A stretch of 39,832 bases of DNA from positions 1 to 39,832 of the forward strand of contig CANKVU010000029.1 of assembly GCA_947487205.1 (NCBI GenBank), given 5' to 3'. This DNA is from an uncultured Paracoccaceae bacterium. Lineage in GTDB: Bacteria > Pseudomonadota > Alphaproteobacteria > Rhodobacterales > Rhodobacteraceae. The first letter of the stretch is position 1. The number at the start of each line of letters is the position of its first letter. The position numbers were made by a program, and so were the translations under genes. Of the stretch, positions 8,707-15,118 are shown one piece after another. Under the pieces are notes generated by a model. It saw only the letters and a list, made by a program, of their open reading frames with translations. It searched no databases and was not told the origin of the DNA.

Positions 8707-9831
8707 TCAGGGTGTGATCGCGACCTTCAGCACGCCGTCGCGCTGGTGGGAGAAAAGCTCGTAGGCAGCCTCGATCTCGTCCAGTGCAAAGCGGTGGGTG
8801 ACTAGAGGCTTCAGATCGACGCGGCCGGAGGCAACGACATTCATCAGCCGCGTCATCCGTTCCTTGCCGCCCGGACAGAGTGTGGTGACGATCCGGTGGT
8901 CGCCGAGCCCCGCCGCGAAGGCACCCAGCGGGATTCGCAGGTCCTCGGCATAGACGCCAAGCGAGGAAAGCGTGCCGCCCGGCCGCAGAACCCGGAGCGC
9001 TCCTTCGAAGGTCGCCTGCCGGCCGAGCGCCTCGATCGCCACGTCGACGCCACGTCCGTCGGTCAGGCGCAGGATTTCCTCGACCGGATCGGCCTTGGAG
9101 AAGTCGACGACGTGATCCGCGCCCATCCGCCGCGCCACCGCCTGGCGTTCGAGCACCGACTCCACGACGATGATCCGTGTCGCGCCCATCAAGCGAGCAC
9201 CTGCCGTGGCACAGAGCCCGATTGGTCCCTGCGCGAACACGGCCACGCTGTCGCCTATCCGGACCGCGCCGCTCTCGGCACCGGAGAAGCCCGTCGACAT
9301 GATGTCGGGGCACATCAGCACCTGCTCGTCGGTGAGCGCGTCGGGCACCGGGGCGAGGTTTGCCATCGCATCGGGCACCAGCAGGTACTCCGCCTGTGCC
9401 CCGTCGATCGTGTTGCCGAAGCGCCAGCCACCCATCGCCTTGAACCCGTGCCGCGTGCCGGCTCCGTCCTGGGAATGGCAGCCGCACAGGCAGGCCATGG
9501 AGTGCCCCGAAGGCGTGATCGCCCCGGCGATGACCCGCTGGCCCTCTTCGTATCCCGACACCGCTGATCCGAGCTTCTCGATGATGCCGACAGGCTCATG
9601 ACCAATGGTGAGACCACGTTCGACCGGATACTCGCCCTCGAGGATGTGCACGTCGGTTCCACAGATCGTCGTCGTTGTGATTCGAACCAGCGCGTCGAGC
9701 GGCCCGACATCCGGCACCGGCTTATCGTCGAGCACGATGCGGCCCTTCTCGACAAAGATCGCAGCGCGCATCTTTCCGCCGCTGGGGCGTCGTCGGTCGC
9801 TGTTCTTCCGGGTTTCGGCAACCTGCTCCAT
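8707..9831 (-). CDS. Zinc-dependent alcohol dehydrogenase (secondary/short-chain alcohol type)
   Basis: A 374-residue medium-chain dehydrogenase. Catalytic zinc ligands are visible as C57 (ICGTDVH), H78-E79 (IGHEPVG) and D176 (CPDIMSTGF). This is the Cys-His-Asp set of the Clostridium/Thermoanaerobacter secondary alcohol dehydrogenase group, which lacks the four-cysteine structural zinc loop; instead there is a LCGCHSQDG segment at ~115-123. The nucleotide fold starts at VAVFAQGPIGL. The start at 9831 has CGGAGG six bases upstream; a second Met at residue 21 is where homology usually begins. It would interconvert small alcohols with ketones or aldehydes using NAD(P)H. A palindromic FNR-type box lies 56-69 bases upstream. 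Confidence 0.9.
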   Translation of the reverse strand: MEQVAETRKNSDRRRPSGGKMRAAIFVEKGRIVLDDKPVPDVGPLDALVRITTTTICGTDVHILEGEYPVERGLTIGHEPVGIIEKLGSAVSGYEEGQRVIAGAITPSGHSMACLCGCHSQDGAGTRHGFKAMGGWRFGNTIDGAQAEYLLVPDAMANLAPVPDALTDEQVLMCPDIMSTGFSGAESGAVRIGDSVAVFAQGPIGLCATAGARLMGATRIIVVESVLERQAVARRMGADHVVDFSKADPVEEILRLTDGRGVDVAIEALGRQATFEGALRVLRPGGTLSSLGVYAEDLRIPLGAFAAGLGDHRIVTTLCPGGKERMTRLMNVVASGRVDLKPLVTHRFALDEIEAAYELFSHQRDGVLKVAITP

Positions 9832-9859
9832 GATCGTCCTCCGTGTAACTCGTTGGCAA

Positions 9860-9900
9860 ATTCTAGATCAGGCCGAGGCCACGGCATTGACTGAGGTCAA
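9860..9900 (-). promoter_or_regulatory. Class II FNR/FixK-type promoter of the alcohol dehydrogenase gene
   Basis: TTGAC-TGAG-GTCAA at 9887-9900 is a perfect 5+5 palindrome of the FNR/FixK/Dnr type. On the minus strand a TAGAAT (-10-like) lies at 9865-9860. Box centre to -10 centre is about 31 bases, which places the box near -41.5, the position of class II Crp/FNR activation. The dehydrogenase ATG follows about 29 bases after the -10. Which Crp/FNR member binds cannot be read from the site. Confidence 0.7.
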
Positions 9901-10241
9901 ATATCCGGATGTTTTTTGAGAGGACCGCGTCAGCGGTTTCACCTGGCGTTGAACGTAATCAGCACCTTTCGACGAGTTCGCATCGAGAAAAAGCCGAGGT
10001 TACCATCGATGATGCGGTCAGCGTTAAGGAGGCCACGGCCACATTGCAAGCTTCGTGTCGAACCTTCATCGGCGCAGCCGAGTTCTCCAGCCAGGCATAA
10101 ATGGAATTGGGTCGCGATAGATTTCCGATGTATTCGGTTCATGCTCCAACAGGGCATCTTGGCGGTGATCTTGAGATCACGTAAGCAACAAGTATCTATG
10201 CACTTCAGATTAGGTTTCGGCTTGCCTGGATTGTTTTCAGG
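9901..10241. other. Non-coding stretch, possibly with a decayed gene fragment
   Basis: About 340 bases with no intact gene. On the minus strand, codons around 9945-10035 read L-N-A-D-R-I-I-D-G-N-L-G-F-F-S-M-R, which resembles the end of a histidine-kinase ATPase domain (GRGF..x..GNLGLFSMRER). The surrounding frame is broken and too short to prove it. The region is less GC-rich than the genes around it. Confidence 0.3.
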
Positions 10242-10275
10242 ATCACGTCCGTCAAGCTGGTGTAATTTCCTAGGC

Positions 10276-10297
10276 GGCCTGATGTCATGATCAGGCC
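10276..10297. repeat. Perfect inverted repeat overlapping transposase stop
   Basis: GGCCTGAT and ATCAGGCC face each other across a six-base loop. The right arm covers the transposase stop codon (10291-10293). There is no following T-run on either strand, so a factor-independent terminator is not well supported; it may be part of the element's end structure. Confidence 0.5.
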
Positions 10298-11121
10298 ACC
10301 TTCGTCGTGATGCTGAGAATGGGGTCGATCTCCTCCTTGTCGATCTGGACGAAGGCCTCGACCATCATGTAGCGGCTCGGGGTCTGCCACTCGTCTTTCT
10401 GCGCGAACAGGACGGCACCGATGAGGCGCATGATCGAGGCCTCGTTCGGGAAGATCCCGACCACGTCGGCGCGGCGCTTGACCTCCTTGTTCAGGCGCTC
10501 GATCGGGTTCGTGTTGTGCAGCTTGGTGCGGTGCTGGCGGGGGAAGGCCATCTAGGCCAGCACATCATGCTCGCTGGTCTCCAGGAGGTCTGCGAGCTTC
10601 GGCCGGCGGGACCGGACCCGCTCCGCGACGTGGCGCCAGGTTTCGCCGGCGTTCTTTCGGTCGGGCTGATCGAAAGCCTGCCGGATCGCCGCGGCCACGA
10701 CCGTGTGCTGGCCCTTCGAGACGTGGGCGAGCGTGTTGCGCATCCAGGGGACGCGGCACCGTTGCCACGACGGCTCGAAAACCCGCGTGATCGCGCCTTT
10801 CAGGCCGGTATGGGCGTCACTGATCATCAGCTTCACCCCGGTGAGGCCGCGGCCTTTCAGGGAGCGCAGGAACTCCATTCAGAAGGTTTCCGCTTCGGAG
10901 GGATCAACGCTCATCCCGATGATCTCGCGGCGACCTTCGGTGTTGGCGGCCACGGCGATTATGGCCGCGACGCTGACGATCCGGCCGCCTTGGCGTTGCT
11001 TGAGATAGGTCGCGTCGAGCCAGACATAAGACCAGTCGCCGGTGAGCGGCCGGTTCAGGAAATCGCCGACCCGCTCGTCGATATCCTTGCAGAGCTTGGA
11101 GACCGTGCTCTTCGAGATGTC
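10291..11121 (-). pseudogene. IS256-family transposase, 5'-truncated with two nonsense codons
   Basis: One continuous reading frame encodes the IS256 (Transposase_mut) C-terminal two thirds: ISKSTVSKLCKDID, then WLDATYLK with the first catalytic Asp, ISDAHTGLKGAI with the second, then STRUCTURALLY typical NPIERLNKEVKRRADVVGIFPNE carrying the Glu. It is interrupted in frame by TGA at 10879-10881 (family position EAETF-W-) and TAG at 10552-10554 (family position DVLA-Y-). Both look like single-base changes from Trp and Tyr codons. With the N-terminus also missing, the gene is dead. Confidence 0.85.
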
Positions 11122-11186
11122 CCTGAACCACCATATCCAGATTTCGCGAACTGGCGAACGTTCTGGCGAAGTAGTTCTGTGCGCTC

Positions 11187-11229
11187 TTGATGAAGCGCAA
11201 TGACTCCCATTGCCTAGGGGGTCTATATT
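11187..11229 (+). promoter_or_regulatory. Candidate FixK/FNR-type box and -10 before thioredoxin gene
   Basis: TTGATGAAGCGCAA at 11187-11200 fits the relaxed FixK consensus TTG(A/C)-N6-(T/G)CAA. TATATT at 11224-11229 is a good -10, with box centre to -10 centre about 33 bases, close to class II spacing. The thioredoxin ATG follows at 11261 behind GGAGG. The match is weaker than the box before the alcohol dehydrogenase because one half-site is GCGCAA rather than ATCAA. Confidence 0.45.
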
Positions 11230-11260
11230 GCCCGAAGATAGGATGCACGGAGGTAGATTC

Positions 11261-11695
11261 ATGGCCCTCAAGCTTGCCTGTCTTTCTTGTGGGCAGGGTA
11301 ATCATGTTCCCGAGGGCAAGCTTTCCGCGAGGCCGAAATGCGGAAAATGCGGCGCCGACCTCGTTCCGGCCGAGCCGGTCGAGGTCTCGCTCGAAATCTT
11401 GCAGAAGGCCGCCCGGATGGATCAGCTCCTGCTGATCGTCGATTTCTGGGCCGCCTGGTGTGGTCCTTGCCGGACAATGGCACCCCAATACGCAGAAGCT
11501 GCGAAGACCTTGGCCGGCAGGGCCCGCTTTGCCGAACTCGACACTGAGGCCTGGCCACAGGCCGGAAGCCTCTATGCGATCAGGGGCATCCCTCTTCTTA
11601 TCGCATTCCGGAACGGACACGAGGCGAAGCGGAAGGCCGGTGCGATGCCCGCAGCGGCGATCGTAGAGTGGGCCCTAAAGACAACACGCGGCTGA
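11261..11695 (+). CDS. trxC: Thioredoxin-2 (TrxC type, zinc-ribbon plus thioredoxin fold)
   Basis: A 144-residue protein. Residues 1-32 form a zinc ribbon with two CxxC pairs (C7/C10 and C27/C30), as in E. coli TrxC. The thioredoxin domain follows with the active site W-C-G-P-C at 66-70 and the cis-proline segment GIPLLIAF. TrxC proteins reduce disulfides in the cytoplasm and may sense redox state through the zinc site. The start at 11261 was chosen over an in-frame ATG 51 bases upstream because GGAGG lies eight bases before it and homology starts there. A DnaJ-type gene follows 31 bases later. Confidence 0.92.
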   Translation: MALKLACLSCGQGNHVPEGKLSARPKCGKCGADLVPAEPVEVSLEILQKAARMDQLLLIVDFWAAWCGPCRTMAPQYAEAAKTLAGRARFAELDTEAWPQAGSLYAIRGIPLLIAFRNGHEAKRKAGAMPAAAIVEWALKTTRG

Positions 11696-11726
11696 TCGTT
11701 TGCGGCGGAGAGTAGTATTTGGAGAA

Positions 11727-12140
11727 ATGGCATCGAGTAAAGATCCATACCAGATCCTCGGTATCGCCAAGGATGCGACGCAAGACCAGATCAAGAAGGC
11801 TTACCGCAAGCTTGCCAAATCCCTGCACCCCGATCTTCACCCCGGAGACAAGAACAAGCATGCCAAGTTCCTGGGGGTCTCTGCGGCCTATGAGCTTCTG
11901 AAGGACCCGGAACAGCGCAAACGTTTCGATGCCGGTGAAATCGACGCGAGCGGCCATCAGCACCCCGAGCAGCACTACTATCACCAGTATGCCACGCAAG
12001 ACGCTGGAAGGCGTTACGATCCCCGAGCTCAAACGGGCTACGAGGATATGTCCGACCTCTTCTCCGATCTCTTCGTGCGTCGACAGGAAGGGGCGGGTGA
12101 ACAGTTCCGAGAGCGCGCCCGCGGCCGCGACCTGCGTTAG
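11727..12140 (+). pseudogene. DnaJ/CbpA-type co-chaperone, 3'-truncated at IS border
   Basis: The J-domain is complete: residues 1-70, with KDPYQILGI, helix II and H-P-D at 34-36, as needed to stimulate Hsp70. It continues into a linker (SDLFSDLF) and stops after R-G-R-D-L-R at a TAG just before the left end of an IS3-type element. CbpA/DnaJ proteins of this type are normally about 300 residues and continue with the substrate-binding DnaJ_C domains, which begin right after this GRDLR-like motif. A 137-residue J-only product could still be made. The start is ATG 11727 with GGAG close upstream. The 3' part is not found after the element. Confidence 0.75.
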
Positions 12141-12206
12141 CAGAGGTGGTCGCGGGAATTCGGACCAGCTGCTAAGCTGTAGCGGCTGAGGAAGAACAGA
12201 ACCGAG

Positions 12207-12514
12207 ATGACGAAACGGAAGCGCTATTCTGCGGAGTTCAAGGCGAAGGTGGCCTTGGAAGCGATCCGCGAGGAGCTGACGACGGCCGAGTTGGCCAAGA
12301 AGTACGGCATTCACCCGACGATGATCAGCGGCTGGAAGAGATCTGCGGTTGAGAACATGGCATCGGCGTTTGGCGGGTCTTCGTCCGCCGAGCCGACGAT
12401 CTCCGAGAGGGAGGTCGAGAAGCTGCACGCCAAGATCGGGCAGCTTGTCGTGGAACGGGATTTTTGGCCGATGCCTCCAGTCTCATCCTCGGCACTGGAG
12501 GCAGAAAGCGGTGA
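12207..12514 (+). pseudogene. IS3-family OrfA with a likely one-base deletion
   Basis: The frame opens MTKRKRYSAEFKAKVALEAI and gives a normal HTH_Tnp_1 protein to V-V-E-R-D-F. It then runs out of the family sequence at a run of five T (12461-12465). One extra T would restore L-A-D-A-S-S-x-I-L-G-T-G-G-R-K-R and a TGA at 12512-12514, which is how relatives end. So this copy seems to have lost one T, or it reads through by slippage. Without correction the frame runs on to 12710 with an unrelated tail. Confidence 0.7.
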
Positions 12515-13341
12515 AGCAGGATCATCCCGATCTCAGCGTTCGGCGCCAGTGCAGTCTGCTGTCGCTGGCCCGCTCCAGCCTGTATTACCACCCGCGCGGC
12601 GAAAGCGCCGAGAACCTGGCCTTCATGGAGATCATCGACAGGCAATTCCTGGAGACGCCCTGGTATGGCTCGCGGCAGATGGCCCGTCACATGCGGCGAG
12701 ACGGGCATGAATGCGGACGCCATCGTGTGCGGCGGCTGATGAGGCTCATGCGGTTGGTGCCGATCTACCAGGAGCCGAAGACCAGCAAGAAGCATCCCGA
12801 ACACAAGATTTATCCGTACCTGCTCAGGCACTTGAACATCACCCGACCCAATCAGGTCTGGTGTGCCGATATCAGTTACATTCCGATGCGGCGTGGATTT
12901 CTCTACCTGGTCGCCATCATGGATTGGCACAGCCGGAAAGTGCTGAGCTGGCGGCTGTCGAACAGCATGGACGCGGGGTTCTGTGTCGAGGCCTTGAAGG
13001 AGGCGCTGGATAAATTCGGCACGCCCGAGATCTTCAACTCCGATCAGGGTTCGCAGTTCACCAGCACCGATTTCACCGATGTGCTGCGCGACGCCAAGGT
13101 GAAGATCTCCATGGACGGGCGTGGCCGTTGGATCGACAACCGGATGATCGAAAGGCTGTGGCGGTCGCTCAAGTACGAATGCGTCTACCTGAACGCATTC
13201 GAGACCGGCTCGGAAGCCCGAAACGGGATCGGCGCGTGGCTAACTTATTACAACGAAAAGCGCCCGCACTCCTCGCACGGACTGCTGACGCCCGCCGAGG
13301 CCTATGATACCCAAAACCAATACCTGAAAGCCGCCGCCTGA
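12511..13341 (+). CDS. IS3-family transposase OrfB
   Basis: A 276-residue transposase from GTG 12511, which overlaps the restored orfA stop (GTGA). The opening KQDHPDLSVRRQCSLLSLAR is the family N-terminus. The rve core shows D in CADISYIPM, D in NSDQGSQFTS and E in MIERLWRSLKYE, and the usual ending NEKRPHSSHGLLTPAEAY. The core is intact. Activity would need OrfA, whose gene appears frameshifted here. Confidence 0.88.
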   Translation: MKQDHPDLSVRRQCSLLSLARSSLYYHPRGESAENLAFMEIIDRQFLETPWYGSRQMARHMRRDGHECGRHRVRRLMRLMRLVPIYQEPKTSKKHPEHKIYPYLLRHLNITRPNQVWCADISYIPMRRGFLYLVAIMDWHSRKVLSWRLSNSMDAGFCVEALKEALDKFGTPEIFNSDQGSQFTSTDFTDVLRDAKVKISMDGRGRWIDNRMIERLWRSLKYECVYLNAFETGSEARNGIGAWLTYYNEKRPHSSHGLLTPAEAYDTQNQYLKAAA

Positions 13342-13458
13342 AATGAAACCCATGCTACAGCTTGGCACGGCGGAAAACTGGTCGAAAATCCAGGACCACC
13401 TCTCCCTCGTCTGACCGACCATCCTCGGCGCAGAAACCGGAACCATCGGGCAGACGAC

Positions 13459-13501
13459 TTGACAAAGTCGCGGCCAGATAACATACCGGCGGTCGGTTTG
13501 T
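13459..13501 (+). promoter_or_regulatory. Promoter overlapping a TetR-type operator
   Basis: A consensus -35 TTGACA lies at 13459-13464. About 16-17 bases on, a weak -10 falls inside an imperfect palindrome at 13481-13501 whose arms are ACAtACCG and CGGTtTGT. Such ACATACC-N5-GGTTTGT palindromes are the usual form of TetR-family operators. The TetR gene starts 22 bases downstream, so the regulator probably represses its own operon by covering the -10. Confidence 0.65.
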
Positions 13502-13522
13502 AACTCTTGGAACGAAGTCACA

Positions 13523-14257
13523 ATGAATGACAGTGCTCCGGCGAAGTCGAACGCCCCGCAGCGGCGTGGACGGTTATCGCCGGACAAGCGGAAATCGCAG
13601 ATCCTCGATGCGGCGCAGGCGCTCTTCTTCGCCAAGGGGTGGGAAGCGGTGACGATCGCCGACGTGCTGGCGGAGGTCGGAATCTCCAAAGGCGGCTTCT
13701 ACCACCACTTCATAGCCAAGGAGGATTTGCTGGACGGCGTGGTCAATCGCTTCACAACCCGGGCCCTGGATGCGGCGGACGCAGCGCGGGGCCAAACGGA
13801 CGGTGACGCGCTTGCGCAATTCAACGAGTTTCTGGCCGAGTCCAATCGCTGGAAAATCGAGCAGGCCAAGCAGTTGCGGTTTTTCCTCGACGCCATGCTG
13901 CGCCCGGGCAACGAACTTCTGTCTTACCGGATCTCGAATACCGTGGCGGACGCCACCAGACCGGTCTTGCGGAAGATCCTCGTGGATGGCGTGGGGGAAG
14001 GCACCTTTGACATACCGGATGTGGACCTTGTCTCGGAGACGATCCTGAACCTGTCGCACGGGCGACGGGAGACGCTCGAAGCGGTCATACGAACCGCGGA
14101 AGCCGGCGATCTGGACGCCGCGACAGCCCTCCTGACCGAGCGGATGTCGGCAGAAGGCGTGCTGATCGACCGGCTGCTGGGCCTGGAACGCGGCAGTGTC
14201 GCCCTGTCCCAGTCCGAGGAATACCGCCTCATGCTACGCGCGATGACGCAGGGCTGA
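13523..14257 (+). CDS. TetR-family transcriptional regulator
   Basis: A 244-residue regulator with the N-terminal TetR helix-turn-helix at about 25-70 (ILDAAQALFFAKGWEAVTIADVLAEVGISKGGFYHHFIAKEDLL). The helical C-terminal ligand domain is not similar to any class I can name. It lies first in a long plus-strand operon, 60 bases before the next gene, and an imperfect palindrome with TetR-operator form lies just upstream. It likely represses the operon and is released by a metabolite, perhaps an acyl-CoA or fatty acid given the genes downstream. The ligand is inference. Confidence 0.9.
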   Translation: MNDSAPAKSNAPQRRGRLSPDKRKSQILDAAQALFFAKGWEAVTIADVLAEVGISKGGFYHHFIAKEDLLDGVVNRFTTRALDAADAARGQTDGDALAQFNEFLAESNRWKIEQAKQLRFFLDAMLRPGNELLSYRISNTVADATRPVLRKILVDGVGEGTFDIPDVDLVSETILNLSHGRRETLEAVIRTAEAGDLDAATALLTERMSAEGVLIDRLLGLERGSVALSQSEEYRLMLRAMTQG

Positions 14258-14317
14258 AGCACGCGCGGTCGGAGTCCGTGCCCGGCCGCCAAACCGACGA
14301 ACCGAAAAGGAGCCACC

Positions 14318-15079
14318 ATGCTGACCGTGAAAGAGATCAAGCCGAACGTCTACGAGCTGACGCTGAAGGGGGTGCTCGAAAAGCCGGACATCGAGACAAT
14401 GGAGCGCGAGCTGACCCCGGCGCTGAAGGGCAAGGGTCCGATCGGCCTGATCGTCCGCGCCGAGGAATGGCGCGACCTGACCGCCGAAGCGATGGCCGAG
14501 GACATGAAGTTCGAGTTCGGGTTGCTGGCGCAATGGTCGAAGATCGCGAAGATGGCGCTGGTGACAGATCTGCAGGCCTTTGCCGCGATCGCCAGATGGA
14601 TCGACCCGATCCTGCCGATGATCGATATCCGCTGCTTCGCCTCCGCCGACGCGGCCGAGGCCGAGGCCTTCGCCTCGGACCTTCCGCAGCACGTCGATGA
14701 GGGCGGCGGCAGGGGGGCCACGCTGCTCGCCGACGGGAGCGACGGTGTCGTCGCCTTCGAGGTGAACGGCCGCATCACCGCCGAGGATGTCGAGCGCGTG
14801 ATGCAGCCGCTGCAGCCGATCCTGGAGGGCGACAGCAAGGTGAACCTGCTGGTGAAGTTCGTCTCCTGGGACGGGTTCGACCCATCGCTGATGACCGACA
14901 CCTCGGTGATGGGCGCCAAGTTCGGCGCGATCGGCAGTGTCGGGCGCTACGCCGTGGTCGGCGCGCCGAGCTGGATGAAGGGCATGATGTCGGGCGTGGC
15001 GCCGATGATGCCGTTCGAGATGCGGTTCTTCGAGGCCGCGGGCGAATCGGACGCGCGCCGCTGGGTCGGCTGGACCTGA
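14318..15079 (+). CDS. Duplicated SpoIIAA-like (STAS-fold) protein
   Basis: A 253-residue protein with AAAGGAG six bases before its ATG. It has two related halves, about 1-125 and 130-253. Each opens with a short strand pattern (VYELTLKGVLEKPDIETMERELTP and VVAFEVNGRITAEDVERVMQPL) and contains a WxKI/GAPSWMKGM segment typical of the SpoIIAA-like family (PF11964). Members are STAS-fold proteins of unclear role, sometimes lipid- or membrane-associated. It precedes the PHA synthase gene by 39 bases, so a role in storage-granule or membrane acyl metabolism is possible but unproven. Confidence 0.75.
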   Translation: MLTVKEIKPNVYELTLKGVLEKPDIETMERELTPALKGKGPIGLIVRAEEWRDLTAEAMAEDMKFEFGLLAQWSKIAKMALVTDLQAFAAIARWIDPILPMIDIRCFASADAAEAEAFASDLPQHVDEGGGRGATLLADGSDGVVAFEVNGRITAEDVERVMQPLQPILEGDSKVNLLVKFVSWDGFDPSLMTDTSVMGAKFGAIGSVGRYAVVGAPSWMKGMMSGVAPMMPFEMRFFEAAGESDARRWVGWT

Positions 15080-15118
15080 TCGGTCCGGGCGCGGGGCAGC
15101 ATGGATAGGAGCGACTCG

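Larger units (their letters stand above)
10242..11125 (-). mobile_element. Truncated IS256-family element
   Basis: The 3' part of an IS256-family element lies on the minus strand. Its outer end near 10242-10260 (GATCACGTCCGTCAAGCTGG on the plus strand) resembles IS256-type terminal repeats. The 5' part, with the first ~120-150 codons and the other terminal repeat, is absent; recognisable homology stops near 11121. It lies directly upstream of the thioredoxin gene region. Confidence 0.7.
12142..13403 (+). mobile_element. IS3-family element with matching inverted ends
   Basis: The element is bounded by AGAGGTGGTC at 12142-12151 and its inverted copy GACCACCTCT at 13394-13403; similarity extends inward (GGACCAG/CGACCAG and AAGCTGTAGC on both sides). 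Size is 1262 bases. It holds orfA and orfB. The flanking bases (TAGC left, CCCT right) do not form a target duplication, so a deletion or recombination next to the element is likely. Confidence 0.8.

Noticed and set aside
10276-10297. Inverted repeat considered as a transcription terminator
   Set aside because: There is no T-run on either strand after the stem; it is better explained as part of the IS256 end.
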